This document shows, piece by piece, positions 1-5,341 of a stretch of DNA of 5,341 bases. The first letter of the stretch is position 1. Every line of letters begins with the position of its first letter. The position numbers were made by a program, and so were the translations under genes. This DNA is from an uncultured Verrucomicrobiota bacterium (lineage in GTDB: Bacteria; Verrucomicrobiota; Verrucomicrobiia; Opitutales; Opitutaceae), in contig CAIXIZ010000105.1 in assembly GCA_903919625.1 (NCBI GenBank), forward strand, positions 1 through 5,341, in the 5' to 3' direction. The notes under the pieces are model-generated. The model made no database searches. It had not been told where the DNA came from and saw only the letters and a list, made by a program, of their open reading frames with translations.

Positions 1-201
1 AACCGCGATGGTCACGGTCTTGGTGGCATCGCGCACGGTGCCGCCCTTGGCGATGTCGGCATAAGCCTTGGCCTCGGCCAGCCCCTTGCGGGCCTGCACC
101 GCGAGGATTGCGGCCGTCGTGGTCGTCTTGCCGTGGTCAATGTGGCCGATGGTGCCGACGTTGACATGCGGTTTCTTGCGTTCGAATGTGGCTTTAGCCA
201 T
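1..201 (-). CDS. tuf: Elongation factor Tu, N-terminal part (partial, cut by left window edge)
   Basis: EF-Tu is the cytoplasmic GTPase that delivers aminoacyl-tRNA to the ribosome. The 67 visible codons begin MAKATFERKKPHVNVGTIGH, a family hallmark. The P-loop GHIDHGKT lies at residues 19-26, with Ile where GHVDHGKT is usual. The switch I region ends in KTVTIAV (residues 61-67) instead of the common RGITI; T64 aligns with the Thr that binds Mg2+ and GTP. The helix before it (ARKGLAEAKAYADI) also differs from the proteobacterial type. The ATG at 201-199 fits the family N-terminus exactly. No Shine-Dalgarno sequence is seen; the leader is C-rich with a tandem octamer. The gene follows tRNA-Thr by 63 bp and is probably co-transcribed with it. 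The remaining ~330 residues, including domains 2 and 3, lie outside the window. Identification is essentially certain. Confidence 0.98.
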   Translation of the reverse strand, partial: MAKATFERKKPHVNVGTIGHIDHGKTTTTAAILAVQARKGLAEAKAYADIAKGGTVRDATKTVTIAV

Positions 202-214
202 GGGATTGTGGGAC

Positions 215-230
215 GGGTTGGAGGGTTGGA
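215..230. repeat. Tandem 8-bp duplication in the tuf leader
   Basis: GGGTTGGA occurs twice back to back on the plus strand at 215-222 and 223-230. On the coding strand this reads as two TCCAACCC units, 13 bp upstream of the tuf start codon. The stretch contains CCTCC, which is the opposite of a Shine-Dalgarno sequence. The function is unknown. It may be a simple replication-slippage duplication in an unstructured leader. Confidence 0.8.
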
Positions 231-264
231 GTTGAAAAAATTTGCGTGATGAGAGGGTCTGCCT

Positions 265-340
265 TGGAGCCCAGAACCGGATTCGAACCGGCGACCTCGT
301 CCTTACCAAGGACGTGCTCTGCCAACTGAGCTATCTGGGC
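265..340 (-). tRNA. tRNA-Thr(GGT), encoded CCA end
   Basis: A complete 76-nt cloverleaf can be folded by eye. The acceptor stem is GCCCAGA/TCTGGGC, followed by TCCA (discriminator U73 plus encoded CCA). The D arm has stem GCTC/GAGC with loop AGTTGGCA. The anticodon stem is CGTCC/GGACG with loop TTGGTAA, giving anticodon GGT, which reads ACC and ACT. The variable loop is AGGTC. The T stem is GCCGG/CCGGT with one G-U pair and loop TTCGAAT. It lies 63 bp upstream of tuf on the same strand, the common bacterial thrT-tuf arrangement, so the tRNA is likely cut from a tRNA-tuf precursor. Confidence 0.97.
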
Positions 341-438
341 AGACCAAAGAAGTGCCAAACAACAAGGGAAAAGAGCACCAACCGTGAACCGCCAAAATTG
401 CTCCGTCAACTGTAAATCTTGTCTTTTTTTGCCCAGAT
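333..438 (-). repeat. 9-bp inverted repeat joining the leader to the tRNA-Thr 5' end
   Basis: On the minus strand ATCTGGGCA (438-430) lies upstream, and its exact complement TGCCCAGAT (341-333) covers the last leader base and the first eight bases of tRNA-Thr. The arms are separated by 88 nt. The upstream arm duplicates most of the tRNA's own 3' acceptor strand (TCTGGGC). In a transcript running in from the operon, it could compete with the 3' acceptor strand for the tRNA 5' end. The repeat is seen directly; any effect is inference and could be chance. Confidence 0.5.
381..409 (-). promoter_or_regulatory. Possible sigma-70 type promoter for tRNA-Thr/tuf
   Basis: The 100-bp gap between the upstream operon and the tRNA is the expected place for a tRNA-Thr/tuf promoter. 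TTGACG at 409-404 on the minus strand is a good -35 element. At 17-bp spacing the -10 position (386-381) reads CACGGT, a poor match, so the -10 is not convincing. A TTTACA at 416-411 is an alternative -35. The call rests mostly on position. Confidence 0.3.
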
Positions 439-440
439 TC

Positions 441-1175
441 CTACGGCCCCACCCGGAAGAAGTAAGTTCCGGGCGGCAGACGCTCTCCCACTCGCAAATC
501 TTGGGCCAGCCATTTGGTGAAAAATTCATCCGCCTGCGGGTGTCCGGGGGAGTTCCGGGTGACAATCAAGCCGCCAACCAGCCCGGAAGGGGCGACGATG
601 CCCTGAAGTTCGAGCGGAGCCCAGTCACCCGTGGGTGCTTCGGCTCCGGGAGACTGGGTCAGCGTCACCGTCCACTGGAGTTCTCCACTGCCGGCAGCAA
701 CCGCCTCGATGACGCCAAATCGGGCGGGCAATCCATCCGCCGCATGTTCGGTCTGGCCAAAGGCCAGCGGTTCATCGGCGCGCTCAGTCAGGTTCAGGGC
801 CGTAATTGGGCCGGAAGGGAGAGGGGGTCTCTCAGATATTTTCTGTTCCACCGTGCCCGCCTCAAATTTGGGGGGGAATTCGACGGCCAGGATACTGGCC
901 TCGGGCCGGGGTGAGGCCGCCAAATTGCTCTGGGTACTGCTTGATAATTCATTGGGTAAAAACAACACCCGCTTGTCATCGAGCGCGAACCGTTCCTTCA
1001 GCAACGCCTGCTCCGGCCCGTTTCCGGCCTGAACCAACGAGAGCACCGACTCTCCGGCGGGTGACGGGGCCACCGGCGGTGCGACCGGGGGATGGACCAG
1101 CAGCATGGCGAGCAGAAGCACGCCCGCCACCAGCAGGCCGGCGGGCCACCAGGGAAATTTGGTTTCCAATGCCAT
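441..1175 (-). CDS. Membrane-anchored periplasmic protein, probable divergent TonB-like energy transducer
   Basis: The 244-residue protein has a short cytoplasmic start, one hydrophobic segment (about 10-28, WPAGLLVAGVLLLAMLLVH), a short Pro-rich stretch (29-38, PPVAPPVAPS), a long low-complexity middle and a compact C-terminal region (about 185-244). The C-terminal region reads as strand (LELQGIV), strand (LVGGLIVTRNS), helix (ADEFFTKWLAQDL) and strand (GTYFFRVGP), the order of the TonB C-terminal domain. It is the last gene of an exbB-exbD cassette, where tonB often sits. Against a classical TonB, the anchor lacks the Ser-His pair of E. coli TonB (the only nearby His is H28 at the membrane edge), the linker is short and no clear YP motif is seen. 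The ATG at 1175-1173 is 9 bp after the exbD-like stop, with AGGGGGA just upstream as a ribosome site. The TonB role is inferred from layout and context; without it this is a hypothetical membrane protein. Confidence 0.9.
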   Translation of the reverse strand: MALETKFPWWPAGLLVAGVLLLAMLLVHPPVAPPVAPSPAGESVLSLVQAGNGPEQALLKERFALDDKRVLFLPNELSSSTQSNLAASPRPEASILAVEFPPKFEAGTVEQKISERPPLPSGPITALNLTERADEPLAFGQTEHAADGLPARFGVIEAVAAGSGELQWTVTLTQSPGAEAPTGDWAPLELQGIVAPSGLVGGLIVTRNSPGHPQADEFFTKWLAQDLRVGERLPPGTYFFRVGP

Positions 1176-1184
1176 GAGATCCCC

Positions 1185-1619
1185 CTACTTCGAAGGTGCC
1201 TCAACGGCAAAGTGAGCGGAAAAGCCCGCCAGGGTCGCAATGTCGTTCACCCGGTGCAAATACTCAATCGGGAGTGATTTATCGATCAGCACCAGCAGCC
1301 GGATTTGATCCGTCCGTCCGACGGCCCGCTTCTTGCGCCAGCCCGCCAGCCAGGCCGGCAATTGGTCAAGGCTGCTCAGCACGGTGTCGCCGACAAACAC
1401 CAGGCTGGCACTTTGCACGGTGATGGACAGGTCAGCCGGCTGCCCCATTGCCGCAGCATTCGAAAGCTCCGCCAGTGAGACGCTGGGATACCTGACGGCT
1501 GACGAACCGAAAAGGGAGAAAAACAGCACCAACAGCCCGGCATTCACATAAAACAAGGTGTCAAAACCCCGCGGTGGTGGGCGGAGCCGGGAGACCAGTT
1601 CGAGCGGACGCGAGATCAT
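1185..1619 (-). CDS. ExbD/TolR-type biopolymer transport protein, atypical membrane segment
   Basis: The 144-residue protein matches ExbD/TolR in size and layout. A short basic cytoplasmic N-terminus (RLRPPPRGFD) precedes one membrane helix (about 20-38, DTLFYVNAGLLVLFFSLFG), and a periplasmic domain follows. The domain ends with the ExbD-like block LLVLIDKSLPIEYLHRVNDI (108-127) then ATLAGF. ExbD/TolR proteins work with a pentameric ExbB/TolQ channel to turn proton flow into motion. In E. coli ExbD the essential Asp25 lies in the helix start IDVMLVLLIIF; the matching stretch here is VNAGLLVLFF, so Asn26 occupies that place. D20 at the helix entrance is the nearest acid. The start ATG (1619-1617) overlaps the exbB-like stop as ATGA, and a strong GGGAGG lies 7 nt upstream, so the two are translationally coupled. 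Family membership is confident; substrate and proton use are not. Confidence 0.93.
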   Translation of the reverse strand: MISRPLELVSRLRPPPRGFDTLFYVNAGLLVLFFSLFGSSAVRYPSVSLAELSNAAAMGQPADLSITVQSASLVFVGDTVLSSLDQLPAWLAGWRKKRAVGRTDQIRLLVLIDKSLPIEYLHRVNDIATLAGFSAHFAVEAPSK

Positions 1620-2317
1620 GGCCCAGCCTCCCGGCTTTGGTTTTCGACCGCGTCGCCGACGGGCCGGGCCCGATAATCAGTAAGCAGGTAACGCATGATT
1701 TCATTGGCCGACCACTCGATGTCGCGCACGACAGCACGCACCCGCCCGTTGAGAAAATGATACGCCAGATGCGCAGGGATGGCCAGCATCAGGCTGCCGG
1801 CGGTGCTCAACAAAGCCTCCCACATCCCGTGGGAAAGCGCCCTGGCCGTCGCATACTCCGCCCCCCCCGAAGAAAAGGCCTGGAACGTCCAGGCCATGCC
1901 CAGCACAGTGCCGAGCAACCCCACTAGTGGCGCGACCTGGGCAATCGCCGCCAGCGCGCCCAGCCTGCGCTCGAGGCCGGGCAGTTCCACTATCCCGGCG
2001 TCCTGCACCGCGAGCCGCAGCCTGAGTTCGTCATCATGGGCGTGCAGCAAGGCGGCCTTGACCACGGCGGCCACCGGGCCGGGGGTCTCCTCGCATACTG
2101 TCAGGGCCTCGGCCAGCCGGCGCTTGGCGAGGAGATTGACAATCCCGTCCAAAAATTCGCGCGCCCGGATTTGCGCCCGATGCAGAAACAGCGTCCGTTC
2201 CGCAAACAGCACCGCCCCGACCGCTCCCATCGCCAGCAACACCCCGAGGATGGGACCGCCGCTGACGAGCAGGCCGGGATTGAGTTCGGCCAGGAAGCCG
2301 GAGAGGGACGCATGCAT
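1616..2317 (-). CDS. ExbB/TolQ/MotA-family proton channel protein
   Basis: The 233-residue inner-membrane protein has the three-helix ExbB/TolQ plan. TM1 is about 20-40 (GGPILGVLLAMGAVGAVLFA), followed by a charged cytoplasmic domain (about 41-118, with EFLDGIVNLLAKRRLAEALT). TM2 is about 121-143 and carries APLVGLLGTVLGM; TM3 is about 165-187 and carries WEALLSTAGSLMLAIPAHLA. Residues known to matter in E. coli ExbB have counterparts: E167 and T172 match Glu176 and Thr181, with the same spacing, and T137 matches Thr148. Such proteins form a pentamer around ExbD/TolR and conduct protons. The gene starts 70 bp after the TPR gene stops and overlaps the exbD-like gene by 4 bp. ATG at 2317-2315 is chosen because it precedes a normal ExbB N-terminus; no Shine-Dalgarno sequence is seen (leader ends CCTAACCC). 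A G8 run at 1868-1861 encodes S150-A153, in the loop after TM2. Sequence alone does not decide between ExbB and TolQ; the neighbours favour ExbB. Confidence 0.96.
   Translation of the reverse strand: MHASLSGFLAELNPGLLVSGGPILGVLLAMGAVGAVLFAERTLFLHRAQIRAREFLDGIVNLLAKRRLAEALTVCEETPGPVAAVVKAALLHAHDDELRLRLAVQDAGIVELPGLERRLGALAAIAQVAPLVGLLGTVLGMAWTFQAFSSGGAEYATARALSHGMWEALLSTAGSLMLAIPAHLAYHFLNGRVRAVVRDIEWSANEIMRYLLTDYRARPVGDAVENQSREAGP
1627..1632 (-). promoter_or_regulatory. Ribosome binding site of the exbD-like gene
   Basis: GGGAGG on the minus strand ends 7 nt before the ATG at 1619 and lies inside the 3' end of the exbB-like gene. It fixes the exbD-like start. It is the only strong Shine-Dalgarno sequence in the window; tuf, lemA, the TPR gene and the exbB-like gene have none. 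Confidence 0.8.
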
Positions 2318-2387
2318 GGGTTAGGTTTACGGGATTGGATTCGATGCTGGGCGGCGGGCCGACGCCGAACAAGCCTGCGTTGCTTCA

Positions 2388-5066
2388 TTAGGGCGGCGGG
2401 GTTGCGCCAAGGCGACGGAGTCCCGCATTTGCGGTATCCATAAACGGAAGGTGGTTCGCAACAACCAGCTGAAAAGAGGTCACGGCCTCCTCCAAGTGTT
2501 TTTCCTTTTCGAGCATTTCGCCCTGATGGATCAGCGTTTGCCCCAGCCAGAAACGGCCGTTGGCGGTGACATCAACGTGCGGGGCCGGTCCGGCGGCGCC
2601 TGCGGTTGCGGGAAGAAAAGTGCTCACTACTGCCGCCCAGGTTGCCAGCGCCTTGTCCGCTTCCCCTTTGAAGTCATACATTCCGCCAAGCCGGTAGCCG
2701 GCTTCAATCCGCAGGGCGGCCGGTGCATTCACCTGATCCTTCAGCCGCCCGTAGATTTGCTGGGCGCTCTCGTAATGCCCCGGATCAGTCGCCATTGATT
2801 GGTGGCAGATGGCCAGGGCCAGCTGCACCGCAAGCAAGTCGGCATGATTCGGGAAAGTGATGATCAAATATTCGAAGGCCGACTGCGCCTCGGGATACTT
2901 GCCCAGCTTCCACAGCAGTTCGCCCTCCTTGCGCCGGGCCGAAAACACCAGGTCGCTCTGCGGATATTTGGCGATCAGCTGTTTTTCAATGATGTCGATG
3001 GCCTTGATGAGGTTCTCATCCTGCCCGAGCCGGCTCTCAATCAACGCCGCCTGGTAAAGGGCGTATGGCCCGTAGGTCTGGTCATCCGCAGTCTGCGCCT
3101 GTTTGGCCAGCTCATTGAAACTTCTCTCGGCTTCGACAAGCTGGTTGATGTTCAGATAGTAGCTGGCTTCGTACAGATATGACTGCATCTCGGCATCGGC
3201 GAGGTATGACTTCATTTGGGAATCCCCGTTATTGACCGCATTCAGGTAAATCTCGCGCAACTTGCCCAATGTCGCCAACGCTTCGGCCGGCTTCTTCAGG
3301 TCAAAATAGGCCTGTGCCTCCAGCAATTGGGCGCTGGCAGCCACCTCGGCCCGCTGCCGGCCCTCCAGTCCCGCCAAGTCCTTCACGTTTTCGACCAGGG
3401 CGCCCGCCAGGGCGAGCCCGGTTTCGGTCTCGCCGGTATCGAGCGCCAGACGTGCCTGCAGCCACGCCATTTGGACATGGAGATACGCCGACACGGCACC
3501 ACTCGCCCCGCCTGCCGCCATCAGACCGTTGACCCGTTGATAAGCCTGCGCTGTTTTCTCGGCACCAAGGGTCATGAGATCGCGGGCGAGATTCCATTCC
3601 GCCTGCCAGCGGTTAAGCGGGTCAAGCCTGGGGTTTCCTGCCAGAGTGTCCAGCAGCCTGCCCGCCTCCCTCTCCTGGCCGCCCCGGATCTCGGCCAGGA
3701 TCTGCATGAAAAGAAGATTCCCCGGAGCCACCCCGGGTGGTGGGTTGGCGGCTGCGGTCGCATAGGCATCGGCCGCACTTTTGAAATCGTCGGCCCCGCC
3801 CGCCCGGAACCAGGCTTCGGCGACCAGGACGCCAAAGGCCCCATACCGGACATCGGTTGGCGGCAGCACGGCGTGGGCTTTGGTCGCATAGTCGGCCGTG
3901 CTGCGATATCTGCGCTGTTCCCAGGCCGAGCGGGCCAGCAGCCCGAGTGCGTCGGCTTCCAGGGGTGACCGGGACAGCCGGGAAAGTGCGTTCTGCGCGT
4001 CCTGCTCGGCCTGCGCATAGTCCTTGTCCTCCAAGGCAAACTCCGCCCGCACCAGCAGCAGGTCGTTGAGGATGGGATGCCGCGTTGGCACGTCGATGAG
4101 GCTGTTGAGCAGCTTGCGGAATTGGGTGCGCTCGGGCTCGCGGGGCGAACCGGCCGCCAGCATTTGCAACGCCAGCCGCTGCAAATCGCCGGTGTCGGCA
4201 TCCGTGAGCAGCCCTTCGAGCGCATTGCGCCCCACCTGGCTCTCCGCCCCGGCGATGACGCCGAGCAGCAGCCGAAAATCATCGCTATGGGTGCGGTCGG
4301 CCGCCGGCAACGCCCGGAGCTGGGCCTGCAGGTAGTTCACCGCCTCCCCGCGCCGGCCCAGTCCCGCCAGCGCATAGGCATAGAGCCGCGCGAAATCGTA
4401 ACCCGTGTTTTGTCCGGCAAATCGGACTGCCGTGGTGTGGTAACTCTCGGCTTCAGCCGCAGTCGCGGCGCTGGATGTGATCTTGGACCTCTCCCTGGCG
4501 TAGGTAAACTGGGCGCGTTGCGCCTCCGATACGGCTGAATCCATCGCCCGCTGAAATGCCGGGGCGGCCACCGAGGCATTGTGCAACGCATCGGCCACGA
4601 CGTACTGCAAAAAATAGGCCCAGCCCCGGTCATCGGGCGCCAGAGCCTCCGGCGGCGCCGCAGCCATTTCCACCTGGGCCTTGGGCCATAATTTCTGCCG
4701 CGCCGCGATCATCCCCGCGCGCAGATGCCACGCCGCATTGGGCGGGCCGACAAAGGCATGCAACGCCTTGTCCGCCGCGGCCAGGTCGCCCTGGGCCAGT
4801 CGCGCCGAGGTCAGAAGCAGCACCAGGGTGTTGTGATCCGCGCCCGGCGCTTCCGGTCCGGCCAGGAGTTGCTCCAGCATTGCCGCCGCCTGGGTCGGCA
4901 GTCCCAGCTTCAGGGCCCCCTGGGCAGTGCCGAGATTCATCAACCCCTCGCCGGGTGCGGTCGCGGCCGCCGTCATCACCAGCGGCGCGGGGGGGGCCAG
5001 CGGCCCGGCGGCGCGGACCGTCAAGGCAGCGGCCAAGGGCAGAAAGACCAGGGAACGAAGGGTCAT
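2388..5066 (-). CDS. Large exported tetratricopeptide-repeat (TPR) protein
   Basis: The 892-residue protein starts with a Sec-type signal peptide (MTLRSLVFLPLAAALTVRAA, cleavage near 20). There is no lipobox Cys, so the mature protein is probably soluble in the periplasm or attached by partners. The rest is almost all helical hairpins of TPR type, for example near 44-106, 225-253, 333-400, 408-440, 577-607, 625-658, 704-738 and 784-815. The clearest unit is KLGKYPEAQSAFEYLIITFP (720-739), similar to TPRs of CpoB/YbgF and BamD. There is no enzymatic motif and one Cys (C754). It is first in a four-gene unit with exbB-like, exbD-like and TonB-like genes, which suggests a periplasmic scaffold for that motor. 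The frame stays open to an ATG at 5270, but the 5066 ATG is preferred because the signal peptide begins there and lemA is not overlapped. No Shine-Dalgarno sequence is seen. A C8 run (4996-4989) falls in codons 24-26. The specific function is unknown. Confidence 0.92.
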   Translation of the reverse strand: MTLRSLVFLPLAAALTVRAAGPLAPPAPLVMTAAATAPGEGLMNLGTAQGALKLGLPTQAAAMLEQLLAGPEAPGADHNTLVLLLTSARLAQGDLAAADKALHAFVGPPNAAWHLRAGMIAARQKLWPKAQVEMAAAPPEALAPDDRGWAYFLQYVVADALHNASVAAPAFQRAMDSAVSEAQRAQFTYARERSKITSSAATAAEAESYHTTAVRFAGQNTGYDFARLYAYALAGLGRRGEAVNYLQAQLRALPAADRTHSDDFRLLLGVIAGAESQVGRNALEGLLTDADTGDLQRLALQMLAAGSPREPERTQFRKLLNSLIDVPTRHPILNDLLLVRAEFALEDKDYAQAEQDAQNALSRLSRSPLEADALGLLARSAWEQRRYRSTADYATKAHAVLPPTDVRYGAFGVLVAEAWFRAGGADDFKSAADAYATAAANPPPGVAPGNLLFMQILAEIRGGQEREAGRLLDTLAGNPRLDPLNRWQAEWNLARDLMTLGAEKTAQAYQRVNGLMAAGGASGAVSAYLHVQMAWLQARLALDTGETETGLALAGALVENVKDLAGLEGRQRAEVAASAQLLEAQAYFDLKKPAEALATLGKLREIYLNAVNNGDSQMKSYLADAEMQSYLYEASYYLNINQLVEAERSFNELAKQAQTADDQTYGPYALYQAALIESRLGQDENLIKAIDIIEKQLIAKYPQSDLVFSARRKEGELLWKLGKYPEAQSAFEYLIITFPNHADLLAVQLALAICHQSMATDPGHYESAQQIYGRLKDQVNAPAALRIEAGYRLGGMYDFKGEADKALATWAAVVSTFLPATAGAAGPAPHVDVTANGRFWLGQTLIHQGEMLEKEKHLEEAVTSFQLVVANHLPFMDTANAGLRRLGATPPP

Positions 5067-5088
5067 GATGGGCGGTGCGATGCCGGCA

Positions 5089-5117
5089 AAGATGGGCCGG
5101 GCCGTGGAAACAATCAA
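5089..5117 (-). promoter_or_regulatory. Possible promoter of the TPR-exbB-exbD operon
   Basis: On the minus strand TTGATT (5117-5112) is followed at 17-bp spacing by CATCTT (5094-5089), a moderate -35 and a weak -10. Transcription would begin near 5082, leaving a leader of about 16 nt before the ATG at 5066. The surrounding 130-bp region (5067-5196) separates this gene from the divergent lemA and must hold both promoters. I see no convincing lemA promoter, operator palindrome or riboswitch in it. Confidence 0.3.
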
Positions 5118-5196
5118 CCGCGTTGTAACCAATTCAGCCTCGCGCCCTGTCCCCTGACCCGCAAAATGGCGGCCAGTTCCCATCTCATTCCTCACC

Positions 5197-5341
5197 ATGA
5201 AAGCACTTCTCATCGTCCTCGCCGTCCTTGTCTTCGTCGCCGTTGTCATCGGCCTGTGGGTCGCCGGCATCTACAACTCTCTCGTCGCGCTCCGTAACCG
5301 CTTCAAAAACGCCTTTGCGCAGATCGATGTGCAGCTCAAGC
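5197..5341 (+). CDS. lemA: LemA family protein, N-terminal part (partial, cut by right window edge)
   Basis: The 48 visible codons show a hydrophobic N-terminal anchor (MKALLIVLAVLVFVAVVIGL, residues 1-20) and then the LemA signature: IYNSLVALRNRFKNAFAQID (25-44) and VQLK. LemA proteins are about 190-200 residues long. They have one N-terminal membrane helix and a helical bundle outside the cytoplasm; their molecular role is not firmly established. They are often found near TPM-domain (DUF477) or HtpX-like genes, and the next gene lies outside the window. The ATG at 5197 directly precedes the membrane segment. The leader (CATTCCTCACC) has no Shine-Dalgarno sequence. The gene is divergent from the TPR operon. 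Family assignment is very secure; the C-terminal three quarters cannot be seen. Confidence 0.95.
   Translation, partial: MKALLIVLAVLVFVAVVIGLWVAGIYNSLVALRNRFKNAFAQIDVQLK

Noticed and set aside
265..340. tRNA gene as an integration site for a mobile element
   Set aside because: No integrase, no direct repeat of the tRNA 3' end and no change in composition are visible. The adjacent repeat is inverted, not direct.
421..430. T7 run as an intrinsic terminator
   Set aside because: The Ts are on the plus strand, where no gene is transcribed toward them, and no GC hairpin stands directly before the run. On the minus strand the run is A7.
384..914. 176-residue plus-strand frame opposite the TonB-like gene
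   Set aside because: There is no domain, signal or plausible ribosome site. The minus-strand frame has a membrane anchor, operon context and a coherent C-terminal domain.
2318..2387. GC-rich spacer between the TPR and exbB-like genes as a terminator or attenuator
   Set aside because: Only a 4-bp GGCG/CGCC hairpin can be drawn and no T-run follows, so an interruption of the operon is not supported.
3216..3968. 250-residue open frame on the plus strand inside the TPR gene
   Set aside because: It is antisense to a well-supported TPR protein, has low-complexity Arg/Pro/Gly-rich composition and no recognisable domain. It is a typical shadow frame in high-GC DNA.
5067..5270. Upstream extension of the TPR gene to an in-frame ATG at 5270
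   Set aside because: It would overlap the lemA start on the other strand and place 68 non-hydrophobic residues in front of a clear signal peptide. ATG 5066 gives a normal exported protein.
4725..5297. 190-residue plus-strand frame running into lemA
   Set aside because: It is Gln/Arg/Gly-rich without domain features and overlaps lemA in another frame. The lemA frame is secure.

Overview
The window looks like part of a bacterial chromosome from a high-GC Verrucomicrobiota lineage, most likely near Opitutaceae. That placement rests on the EF-Tu N-terminus, whose switch I region ends in KTVTIAV where most bacteria have RGITI, and on the ExbD type. Both are judged from memory of the families, so the taxonomy is moderately confident only.

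Layout from left to right. Positions 1-201 (minus) hold the first 67 codons of tuf (EF-Tu), cut by the window edge. Positions 265-340 (minus) are a complete tRNA-Thr(GGT) with an encoded CCA end; tRNA-Thr just upstream of tuf is a widespread bacterial arrangement. After a 100-bp gap come four genes that read leftward and look like one operon. In transcription order they are a large exported TPR protein (5066-2388), an ExbB/TolQ-type proton channel subunit (2317-1616), an ExbD/TolR-type partner (1619-1185) and a single-pass periplasmic protein (1175-441). The last has the layout of a divergent TonB: an N-terminal membrane anchor, a Pro-rich linker and an apparent beta-beta-alpha-beta C-terminal domain. 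A 130-bp divergent intergenic region separates this operon from lemA (from 5197, plus), which the right edge cuts.

The four envelope genes can be read as one machine. ExbB and ExbD-like subunits would use the proton gradient in the inner membrane, the TonB-like protein would carry force across the periplasm, and the TPR protein would act as a periplasmic scaffold, loosely like CpoB/YbgF next to Tol-Pal. The most notable point is that the ExbD-like protein seems to have Asn (N26) where the essential membrane Asp of ExbD/TolR is expected. An Asp (D20) lies six residues earlier, while the ExbB partner keeps its key Glu and Thr residues. No terminator is evident between this operon and tRNA-Thr/tuf, and a 9-bp inverted repeat links the gap to the 5' end of the tRNA.

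No mobile element, CRISPR array or rRNA is visible, and there is no gene-free stretch longer than 130 bp.
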